DNA from: Gyromitra esculenta
Lineage: Eukaryota; Ascomycota; Pezizomycetes; Pezizales; Discinaceae
NCBI GenBank assembly: GCA_038503075.1
Contig: JBCAML010000019.1
Span: 1,054,001 to 1,118,000, forward strand
Length of the DNA: 64,000 nucleotides
Reading direction: 5' to 3'
A model generated the notes under the pieces. It saw only the letters and a program-made list of their open reading frames with translations, was not told the origin of the DNA and did not search any database. This document shows positions 41,358 through 50,917 of this stretch, piece after piece. Every line of letters begins with the position of its first letter. Position 1 is the stretch's first letter. A program made the translations under genes and the position numbers.

Positions 41358-43760
41358 ATGTCGTCCTCTACGCACGAGCGCATCCCCACAGTAAAAGTCA
41401 TCCTCGCCAGCCAAGCTGACTATCCACGATGGAGATCCGCAGCAATTATCATGCTCGAGTACTACGACGCTGACGCCCTCATGCTTGGGAAGTCAACAAT
41501 ACCAGCCAGCACCGATGAAGAAGGGGTAACAGCATGGAAGAAGAAAAATATCTGGGCCAAATCCTTCTTAGTCCAAAACATCGACGGAGAAGTTTTCGGC
41601 GCTATGACCCCATCCCCCAATGCAGCTGTTATGTGGAAAAGTCTCGAAGACATGTTCGACAGAAGAACTACGAGTACTCTTCATCAGTTAGCGGCTAGAG
41701 TCTTCAACCTCCAATACACTCCCGACGTATCCCTTAAGGACCATGTGTCAACATTTGCAACAGCTTGGACAGAACTCAACGAGAGAACGGAACAATACAA
41801 AAGCGATCCCACCGAAACCTTTGGCCAGATCATGAACAAATTGTCCAACAACGTTGAAGCTAAAGGATCCTTCCTGCTAATGACTTTTCGTCACGAGTCC
41901 CTCGACAATGTGGTAGACAACCTCCAAACAAAAGAGAAGGTGACATATCAGGATGTCTACGACAAGCTCATGGACATCGTTACACGCAAAGAACTCTCGA
42001 CACAAGCAACAGAATCCTTCAATGCGAGCAGAACCAAAGGAGGCTTCAAGCGAGACACTTCCAAAGAATGCTCCTACTGCAAGAAAAACGGGGACACTTA
42101 TATAGGACACCTCCAGAAGGACTGCCGAAAAAGGAAAGCCAAAAAGAGAGAAGAAAAGACGGAATCTAACGTAGTGGAAATAACCGCCGAAGGATGGACA
42201 GCATCTTTTATGGACTTCTGCTTCATCGATGTCGATTATCCTCAATTTGGACAACCTTCCGAAGAAGTTGATCTCTCTGAATGGGTCGAAGAAGACTTAG
42301 ACCTCAACTGGATGAATGCAACTGCCCTTGCAACTAATACCGGACAACAGGAAGAATGGATTCTTGATACAGGAGCAACAGACCACATGTCCGGATCAGC
42401 TTTCTCAGAAAAACAAACAGCAACAGGAACAGTCACAGTACCCGGCAATAAACTCAAAATCACCGGCTTCACTGTCGCCAACATCCAAGGAAGTATCAGG
42501 CCAATTAAACTCGATAAAGTTCTCTATGTTCCTAAACTAGGAACGACAAACCTCATTTCATGGCGTAAGTTGGCAGAAAAAGGATTAACTCTGGAAGGAA
42601 AAGGGGAAAAGCTGTCGGTTCTAAAAGGAGGACAAGTTCAAGCCATAGCCACTCTTAACAGAAACAGGAATCTCTACATCCTGGATCTAAAAGAAGGAGC
42701 CTCGGCGATGACAACATCTGTTGACTGGCACGAAAGACTAGGCCATCTCCCCTCATCAGCTTTAGCCAAACTCAAAGAATCCGTGAAAGACGGTGAACTC
42801 CTTCCAAACTCTTTCAGTCACTGCCCTAGTTGCCTCATGGGCAAATCAACCAAACTACCTCGGCCCCCATCAAATTCACCACCAACCGACAAACTCGAAC
42901 TTATTCACTCCGACTTAAGTGGACGTTTTCCTGTGGAAGCACCAGGAGGGTACCACTACTTCATATCTTTTATTGATGACTTCAGCCGGTTCGCATCCGT
43001 TTACCTATTAAAAAACAAAAGCGACGCAACAGAAGCAATAAAAACCTACGTCACCAATATGGAAAGAAGGACAGGAAAAAAGGTTAAGAGATTTCGGTCA
43101 GACAATGGTGGCGAGTATGTGAATAAAGAGTTGATGGAGGATTTTAAGAAAAAGGGGATCACTCACGAAACAACAGTTCCTTATTCCCATGAATCTAATG
43201 GAGTAGCTGAAAGGTTTAACAGAACAATCCAGGACATGGTAAGAACCGTGGGAATCACATCAGGACTTCCCCGAAACCTATGGGCTGAAGGAATAAGCAT
43301 GCTCGCTCATGTCAAGAATCGAGTTCCACACCGAAGCATCAACAAGACACCTTTCGAAGCTTTCAACGGATATAAACCCTCAATATCACATCTCCGACGT
43401 TTCGGCGAAGAAGCCTATACCCATATACCAGTAGAAGCCAGAAATCCAGGAACCAAACTTGAAGCAAGGGCACTTCAAGGAAAAATCTGCGGATATGGAC
43501 AGACAACTGGAGAATACAGAGTATATATTCCTAGTCTTAAGAAAGTTGTGAGAAGCAGAGATGTTCGGTTCATCAAACAGGAGTCTGAAGCAAAGGGGGA
43601 TACAAGAACAAATGACTCCGACTCCAGTTCTGAAGATAGTTCCGATTCCGACTCAGATTCCGATTCCGGTCCTAAAAACAACCTAGTACCAAAACCTACA
43701 TCAGGAGAGGATAAGGAGGAAGAAGGAGAGGAAAAAAGAGCAGATGAATCCGGAGAAGAA
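41358..43760 (+). pseudogene. COP1 Gag-Pol part 1: Gag, protease, integrase
   Basis: ATG at 41358 after a short leader (41306-41357). Gag of the UBN2 type (WKSLEDMF, LKDHVSTFATAWTEL) ends in a zinc-knuckle-like motif near residue 238 with unusual spacing, C-x2-C-x9-H-x4-C (CSYCKKNGDTYIGHLQKDC). The protease has WILDTGATDHMSG near residue 334. Integrase: His/Cys domain (HERLGHL ... CPSCLMGK, from about residue 457) and core residues in ISFIDDFSRF, RFRSDNGGEY and NGVAERFNRT, about residues 538-617. An acidic, Ser-rich linker (DSDSSSEDSSDSDSDSD) follows. The frame is cut at a codon boundary by the LTR at 43761. Gag and Pol share one frame, normal for copia elements. Confidence 0.93.
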
Positions 43761-44585
43761 TTTCATGGATGGTTATTTCGTTGATGGGTCGGTTGTATGG
43801 GCAGATGGTTGTTGCGCTTTAATGTTTGTTCTTTGTGTTTCCATGGGTTTCCTACTACAATGAGTCATGTCTTTGTCATCGAACGAGTTGGAATGTGGTA
43901 TATAAGCGAAGGGATTCCCCCTCTTGTTGTACTTTTCCTTCTTCTTTCTTTAAGCAACGTCTTCTATTGTACACTCACGGTATTCTAAATACAAACTCAG
44001 ATTACACCTCGTAATCTTTCGCTGTCGCTTTCATGGATGGTTGTTAGGTCGTTTAATGGATGGTATGGTTGTTTGGTTGCGTTGCTTTGTTATTGTTCGA
44101 TACGTTTTCCTTGGTTTCCACTACAATGAGTCATGCGTTTGTCATCAAAGAGATGGATTATGGGTATATAAGCGAAGGGTTCTCCCCTCTTGTTGTACTT
44201 TTCTTTCTTCTCTCCTTAAGCAACGTCTTCTATCGTACACTCTTGTATTTTACAATACAAACCTCGGTTTACCTCATAAACCTTACGCTGTCGCCGTCCT
44301 CAAGTCCTCTATACTTGAACACCTCGTAGAGCCTGTGGATTCTCGTAAACACTCTCGTCGCTTAGTTTTCCCTTCAAGTAGCACTGCTCATCTCGGGGGA
44401 TACCTGAGAGCTTGAAGATAAAACCTCGCCCCTTGAGAGTCGCCGCCTTCAAGTCATCATAACTTGAATCATTAGTAGAGCCTGTAGAATCTTCGTACCT
44501 TCTCCTGTCGTTGGTTTCTCGTTCAAGTAGCACTGCTTATCTCGGGGGATACCTGAGAGCTTGACGAGATTCTCGCTCCTTGAGA
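43761..44585 (+). mobile_element. Solo gypsy LTR (subfamily B) in COP1, itself interrupted
   Basis: Starts TTTCATGGATGG and ends CTCCTTGAGA, with target duplication AAGAA at 43756-43760 and 44586-44590. It is 825 bp because a second solo LTR (44029-44438 plus 5-bp duplication) sits inside; the remainder is 410 bp, a full LTR. It contains TATATAAGCG and TTAAGCAACGTC. No internal gypsy sequence remains, so LTR-LTR recombination removed it. Confidence 0.93.
44029..44438 (+). mobile_element. Solo gypsy LTR nested inside the solo LTR
   Basis: 410 bp, TTTCATGGATGG to CCCCTTGAGA, duplication GTCGC at 44024-44028 and 44439-44443. Same orientation as its host LTR. This gives three layers: COP1, LTR, LTR. 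Confidence 0.93.
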
Positions 44586-46063
44586 AAGAATCAGAAGCAC
44601 CAAAAACTCCCCCAAGAAACTCGAGAGCGCCAGCATCCTCAGTCTTTCCTCATCTTGAACCCCAAAAGAATGCGTGGGAACCGCCAAAAGCCAGAAAAGA
44701 AAAAGAGAGAACGACACTGAGTTTCCAGGAAGCACTAAGGAGATCCGATCGCGTTACGAAACCTCCTCAACGTTTTGACAAAGAAGCACTTCTTATTACT
44801 GGAGGACCTCAGAATTTCCAAGAAGCAACTACCGGACCTGACGAAGAAAAATGGATAGAAGCTATGGATGAGGAATACCAGGCACTCCTAGGGAAACAAG
44901 TATGGACCGTGGTACAAAGACCCCAAGGGAAGAAGGTAGTCAAGAGTAGGTGGGTTTATCACCCGAAACTAGGACCAGACGGAAAGATTATTCGACATAA
45001 AGCACGCTTCGTGGCCAAGGGGTACTCTCAGATCCAGGGAATTGATTACAACGAGACATTCTCACCAGTCTTCCGCTACGAGTCGATACGAATTCTGTTT
45101 GCAATAATGGCAAGTCACCAAGGGAACTGGACCAGTCGACAAAGCGATGTCAAAAACGCTTTTCTCAACGGAGAACTACAAGAAGAAGTATACTTGGAAC
45201 AGCCGGAAGGATATGAAAGAGGCAATAACTGTGTGTTAAAACTCCAGAAAACCCTATACGGTCTGAAACAATCTCCTCGAGAATGGCACAGTGTACTTTT
45301 CCACGAACTACAGAATCTTGGTCTTAGGAGGAGCACTTTCGATCCCAGTGTGTTTATTAACCAGAAGAACACACTTATTCTAGCAGCTTTCGTTGACGAC
45401 CTCGCAACTTTTTCAACAGATCCTAAAGAGGATCAACGAGTCGCCAATCACCTAGCAACAGTGTTTCGAATGACAGACAACGGCCATGTTAATTGGATCG
45501 TCGGGATAAGAGTTACTTACGCTTCAGACTACATAAAACTCGATCAAACAGCCTATCTCGAACGGGTCCTAGAACGGTTTGATATGACAGACTGCCGATC
45601 AGTAAAAACGCCGCTGGAGAATAATGGACTTACTCCAGCACCAGAAGGAACCGCCACTCCTGCCGAAGTTACGAGGTACCAGGAAATCATAGGATCACTG
45701 ATGTACGCAGCGATCGGAACCAGACCCGACCTAACGTTCGCAGTAACCTTCCTGTCGTCCTTCTCAACCAACCCCGGTCCAGACCATTGGACAGCAGTCA
45801 AAAGAATACTAAGGTATCTACGAGGAACTACGAAACTAGGACTGGTATACAACAAGAACCCAAGAAAAACGCTCTACTTAGAAGGATATGCCGATGCCTC
45901 CCATGCAGCAGATGTTGGATCTAGGAGATCAACATCTGGCAATTGTTTCCTTTTAAACAACTGCCTTATTACCTGGAGAACCGAGAAACAGAAGTCTGTC
46001 GCCATCTCCTCAACCGAGGCCGAATATATGGCAATTTCAGAAGCATCGAGACAGCTGGTATGG
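44586..46063 (+). pseudogene. COP1 Gag-Pol part 2: reverse transcriptase and start of RNase H
   Basis: Continues the part 1 frame exactly after the duplication AAGAA (EE then SEAPKTPP). RT motifs: KSRWVYHPKLGPDGKIIRHK, ARFVAKGYSQIQGIDYNETF, QSDVKNAFLNGEL, LYGLKQSPREWH and the active-site FVDDLATF (FVDD where most copia elements have YVDD). RNase H begins with GYADASHAADVGSRRSTSG and STEAEYMAISEASRQ, then is cut after LVW by the LTR at 46064. No stop or frameshift was seen inside. Confidence 0.93.
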
Positions 46064-46472
46064 TCTCAAGGGGCGAGGTTTATCTTCAAGCTCTCAGGTA
46101 TCCCCCGAGATGAGCAGTGCTACTTGAAGGGAAAACTAAGCGACGAGAGTGTTTACGAGATTCCACAGGCTCAACGAGTTGTTCAAGTATAGAGGACTTG
46201 AGGACGGCGACAGCGTAAGGTTTAAGAGGTAAACCGAGGTTTGTATTGTAAAATACAAGAGTGTACGATAGAAGACGTTGCTTAAGGAGAGAAGAAAGAA
46301 AAGTACAACAAGAGGGGAGAACCCTTCGCTTATATACCCATAATCCATCTCTTTGATGACAAACGCATGACTCATTGTAATGGAAACCAAGGGAAACGTA
46401 TGGAACAATAACAAAACAACGCGATCAGACAACCATACCATCCGTTAAGCGACCTAACAACCATCCATGAAA
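46064..46472 (-). mobile_element. Solo gypsy LTR (subfamily B, inverted) in COP1 RNase H
   Basis: 409 bp, TCTCAAGGGGCG to CCATCCATGAAA on plus, that is, minus orientation. Clean duplication TATGG at 46059-46063 and 46473-46477. It adds a spurious in-frame tail to the upstream copia frame. Confidence 0.94.
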
Positions 46473-46774
46473 TATGGCTGAAAAGAGGAATGGAGGAACT
46501 AAAGCTATGGGAAGAACGGAAGTACGTACTAAAAGGGGATAATACTGGAGCTCTTTCCTTGGTTAAGAATCCTGTTTTTCACAAACGATCTAAACATATA
46601 GACGTTCATTTTCACTATGTTAGGGAGCAATTCGAAAATAATGTGTTCGAATTGGTATATGTACCAACGGCAGAGAATTTGGGGGATCTTTTTACTAAAG
46701 GATTAGAAAGGATTAAGCACCAAGGTTTTTTGTTATTATTAGGATGCCTCGAGCAAGAAGGGGTGTTGGAATAA
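46473..46774 (+). pseudogene. COP1 Gag-Pol part 3: end of RNase H
   Basis: Resumes in frame after TATGG (WLKRGMEELKLWEE). Contains GDNTGALSLVKN and HKRSKHIDVHFHYVRE, the third and fourth acidic or His-bearing RNase H blocks of copia elements, then VYVPTAENLGDLFTKGL. The TAA stop (46772-46774) lies eight bases inside the 3' LTR. The purine tract AAGAAGGGG (46755-46763) is coding and abuts the LTR. The sum of the three parts is about 1390 codons. Confidence 0.93.
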
Positions 46775-46998
46775 GGTGCTCTCACCTATAATACTATTGT
46801 GGTGGTACATCCGGAGTAACGCGGATAGATGTTTAGCCGAAGGAGGATTTACTTTGTATTAGCCCGACGGGCATATTTCCTTGTGGTAACGAGTTTGTTG
46901 AATGAGGAATAAGGAGTATTTAAGTCAGGGGATTTAGTAGCTTAAATCAGTATCGAAATAGTCATTTATTCCCTACACTATCTTATAACATGACAAAA
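46764..46998 (+). repeat. COP1 3' LTR (235 bp)
   Basis: TGTTGGAATAAGG to CATGACAAAA; one visible mismatch with the 5' LTR. Followed by GCTTG. Confidence 0.95.
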
Positions 46999-47003
46999 GC
47001 TTG

Positions 47004-49375
47004 CAGGTCAAGATGGGTCGTAAAAACCCGGCTGACATCGGAATTATCTGGATCAGGTAGATTTGAATCAACATACGAAACGGTACTCGTACTAGCTATA
47101 GGCATATTTGTGAGTAGTGTCGTATGTACTCGTGAAATACAACCCAGCTAAACACCGAGCTAAACCCGGTATAGCAATAAACGCGGTGAAAAGGAATTCA
47201 AACCATAGAATTCGGCCATCCTCAAACTCATCCTCTGCGTAAGCCACGAGGCAAAGCTTGATCGTATTTTACAAGTACGTACGTACGGTAGTATGGATAT
47301 GGGTGCCAAGGTTTTGCGAATAGTGTTGTACTGGGATATACCTAGATTGTGCCCAGAAGGACCCGACGTATATCTGAGGATAATTTCGATCTAAATTTAT
47401 TATAGCAATCTTTCGTTACACTAGTAACTCAGACAGTAATGTTATCCCATTCTTCAAACTGACGGTGAGTTCTTGTGATTAATCGAATATTGTAACAAAG
47501 TTAAGTAGCGTCGTCTCCTCTACTTATGACTTCAATCAAAGCCGAGATGGAATCCTGTTCTGTTTGTGATAAAACCTACATAGGTAAGAACGCTCGAATA
47601 TCGCTCCTTCGACATTTCCGGAACAGGGGTATGGAACGTCAGAATGCCTATAAGGAGGTTGTATAACCTAAGCCTTCTGCGCAGTTTAGGAGGGAGCGAG
47701 ATGTCCGACACAAAGCGAATAGTCCAGACAAAGCGTTGGTGATTAAAAGATTCTCAGAGATCAAAACAGGGGTCCTCAAAAGAGTTGTTGAAGCAGCACG
47801 AGGATGTGAAGCTAAAAAGGCTTGAGAAACCTTAAACCTCCGTCTTTCCTAGCTTATACAAGTCAAACAATTGGTACTTGCTATTAGAAGACCATCTTCG
47901 TGTGTTCTGTGAACGAAAAGAGAAATTATGCACTTGAGATGAAGCTAATAAGGTAAGCTCAATGCAATTCAACCATTAATTGTCGAAACAAGAGCCAAAC
48001 CCTACTTGGATATATAAACAGATGATACTTCAACACTGGGAATCCGCCCACCGCCCCGAAAGAATCCAGTCATCAAAAGCTTCACGGGTTTTATGTGGTC
48101 TCCTTCCGGAATCGACTTTCGAGCGCGAGGACGAAGAGGGCAATGAGTGGGACTCTTTTTGCGCTAAAATCAATTGATTATCCCTGATTGATGACGTAGG
48201 TCAGACCCCCCACGCTTTATGATGTCGACTAGCTATAGCAACAAAACTTTCTGGTCTGTTCATCTAGGAGTTCTGGGCATTAGCAACTGATCAGCCCACT
48301 AACTGAATCCCGTTATTTCTTCTAGCATTCTTATCCCGCCAGGAAAATCTATTGACTACAGCTACTAGTGATTTAAGCAGTGCTGCGCTGTTCACCTGGA
48401 ACGCGTGTGATAGCCGTGACAAGTCATAGCTCGCATTAGCGATATTGTCAAGACGATGTTTAATGCAGGGATGAATGATGTCGAGGCAAATCTTAAAAAG
48501 TTTAATCTAACAACCAACGCACTCGTCTCTACCGCAGCAACAAAGGTCATACAGGGATTAGATAGCAGCGAGCAGCCCCAGAGAGAGAGGTTTAAAGGTT
48601 TAGAGTGTCGACAAGCTTGTGTCGTGGTCAATTCGGCAAAGACCGCGTCAATATCTAAGGCCGGTAACAGGAGCACCAGAAGATTTAACAAGCGACCAAT
48701 GCCACGGCAAGAGATGAGATTATTCTGTGGGTTCTAATTGACGGAGGTAATTGTACATATGGGAATATATGTCGCTTTCGAGAAAAGTTTCTCCAGCTTC
48801 AATCTTCTCAACCCTCCAACTTATGCCCAGTCACAAATTTGAATCCCACAATATCATCTTTTAGATCTAAGGTATTAGTTTTGAGTCGCTCTAGTTGACC
48901 TTCTGTATGTTGCTAAGCTTACAACCTGCTCCCTCAGGCAGCTGTGGATCTAGGTGGAGATGTCAAGAAACTTCTGAGAGCGACAGCAAGTGACAAGATT
49001 GTTGAAGCCTTGAGTTCAAGAGTTAATGAAAGATCCGATGACTTGAGCAAAATTGTAGGGGACTTGGGGCTCTCGCATGCTGAGAATAGAGTGACAGGTT
49101 GGAGTTATTCCTGATATCATGGGGTATTTTGGTCAGGTCTAGGACCGGTAAATTTTCTGGCACATGTGGATCAACCACTCCTACGCCTACATTTATTTTC
49201 CTTCAGACCGTCGCTGAATGGGCTAAGAAAGAAGCTTCTCCGGCTCCCCTAGCTAGTCTTATTGAGCCGAGTTTCGTTGCTCTTGTTCACCTAGATTGAT
49301 TAATACCCTCATGGTGCATCGTCGTCATTCCACGGAATCTTAGTGATGAGGATTGGTATAACTTCTCCTGTAGTA
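47004..49375 (+). other. Decayed coding remnants, no intact gene
   Basis: Two stretches look formerly coding. At 47526-47825 one frame reads ESCSVCDKTYIGK ... LLRHFRNRGMERQ, then TAA, then another 55 sense codons; the C-x2-C and His suggest a degenerate zinc finger. At about 48,432-49,299 possible exons read DIVKTMFNAGMNDVEANLKK, then AVDLGGDVKKLLRATASDK behind a CCTCAG acceptor at about 48,937, and TVAEWAKKEASPAPL ending at 49,299. These are helical, of unknown family, and the splice joins are not all credible. I call no functional gene. Confidence 0.35.
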
Positions 49376-49940
49376 CAGTACAATCGCACTATAAGAATAA
49401 GTTTTTGCAGCTAGGCCATATTCTTATAAGGGGGTTATTCTTAAAGGAAAATCGAGTGACAATTGATGATCGCGCATCTGGCATCACGTTCAGGCTTCCT
49501 CGCTACGTCGCTACACGGTCCTCCACCTTACTCCACCAGCATCCTGTCCCTTCTTCCATCAAATTCCTCTACCTACACGCATGATCTATCTACTTCTAGT
49601 CAACTTGAACATGTGCCTATTCTGGCTCTTTAAAATACATTGTGATCTTTGTTTGCTCTTGCTGGGTCATTTTTTTCAAGTTGCAAGTAAATGGTAATTT
49701 GGACAGAGCAAAATCAAAAATCCACTCGCTTGCAGCTCCTATTTACTCTGAATCAGGGGTCAATAAACCCTAACCCTTACCTTCCTATAAGAATATCACT
49801 AATTAAATTTTCTAATCTCTAAGAATATTCTTACAAGCCGATATTCTTATTTTTACATACTATTTTTTTTGGTTCCGCTACAGGTATTCCTATAGAGTGT
49901 TTATTCTTATAAACAGAATTCTTATAGGGCGATTGTACTG
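49376..49940. mobile_element. pogo/Tigger-type non-autonomous element, 565 bp
   Basis: The left end is CAGTACAATCGCACTATAAG and the complement of the right end is CAGTACAATCGCCCTATAAG, matching at all but one of the first 20 bases. TA flanks both ends (49374-49375 and 49941-49942). The motif TATAAGAATA recurs in subterminal sequence on both sides. The interior has no open frame of note. The CAGT terminus and TA target are shared with the MITE at 28.6 kb, but the rest differs, so the two are separate families. Confidence 0.85.
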
Positions 49941-50482
49941 TAATTATAGTGTGGGTACTAGTAGATGACGCAAAGAGTGTTTTCCTTGTTTTCTCCCTTT
50001 CACATAGAGGGATTCGATAGTTACATATCCGTATGGACTCACAATCATGAATAAATCACTACTTGTCACCATCTGCTCCTGTCGGAGATTCCGAGTGCTT
50101 TTTACCTTTGGCGCCACTTATCAGTATTTCCGATCTTTCTCGTGGCAGCATATACTGTAAGCACGGCAGCTTGTAGCAACCTATCCAGCATAATTCAGGA
50201 AACCAAAACTTGAAAACACTTCCCCCCAAGATTTTTTATTTTCAGAATGATTGGCAGAGTTAAGGTAGGCTCAAGACCCCATTTACATAGCCCCTACCGA
50301 GATTTTGAAGATCCTGAGGAGTCGTTTTAGGTCTTAAGCAACCCGGATAATGGTGTGTAGTTCGAGGAAAACTCATAACCCTACGCACATTAAATGGCCA
50401 GTGATTGGGAGGGTAGGGTAGGTATGAATTGGGATAATACAATCAACAGGTATATTAATACAAGGCTAAGAAATAGTATACA

Positions 50483-50909
50483 CAGTGTGGTCCACGAGGC
50501 ATGGCCGCTCGAGGCCTCGACTCGAGCCAGTACGAGGTTGGGAGTTCACGAGCACGAGGTGCCTCGAGCCGCTCGAGCATTCAAGTTAAATCATAAGTTG
50601 ATTGTTGTTTAGACGAGCCTGTATGTTCCAGAACCGTTAATAGGCATGATTGGTGGAAAGAAAATAGCTATAGTTTGGGGGATGTTTCTGGCGAAACAGC
50701 GTGATTTTATAATATCCTAGCTAGTGGCTCTTTTCTTTATTTTTTAATACAAACCTTTTTAGTATATATCTCAAGTTTATCGAGCCACCTCGAGTCGGCT
50801 CGAGGCAGCCCCCCATGTGCTCGAGCTGCTCGAGGCAGGCCCTCAAATGTACGAGCGGCCTCGAGGCATACCCATCCGCTCGCCTCGAGGCGCCTCGTGG
50901 ACCACACTG
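50483..50909. mobile_element. hAT deletion derivative, copy 2 (427 bp)
   Basis: Perfect ends CAGTGTGGTCCACGAGGC and GCCTCGTGGACCACACTG, with an exact 8-bp target duplication AGTATACA (50475-50482 and 50910-50917). Left and right portions are close relatives of copy 1 at 1.8-2.4 kb, including CTCGAG-rich subterminal palindromes, but the transposase remnant has been deleted. It is a MITE-like derivative of the same family. Confidence 0.92.
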
Positions 50910-50917
50910 AGTATACA

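Larger units (their letters stand above)
29144..46998 (+). mobile_element. Ty1/copia retrotransposon with nested insertions (COP1)
   Basis: The boundaries are proved by the 5-bp target duplication GCTTG (29139-29143 and 46999-47003) and by matching 235-bp LTRs. Without insertions the element would be about 5 kb: LTR, primer site, leader, one 1390-codon Gag-Pol frame, polypurine tract, LTR. GYP1 (29449-41300) sits in the leader. A pair of solo LTRs (43761-44585) sits between integrase and reverse transcriptase, and another solo LTR (46064-46472) sits in RNase H. At each site the target duplication leaves the copia frame continuous once the insert is ignored, and no other damage was found in the frame. 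It is a recently arrived element disabled purely by later insertions. Confidence 0.95.

Noticed and set aside
44561..46192. A single gene running from LTR sequence through copia RT into another LTR
   Set aside because: The first and last residues are translated LTR sequence; target duplications AAGAA and TATGG define the true borders.
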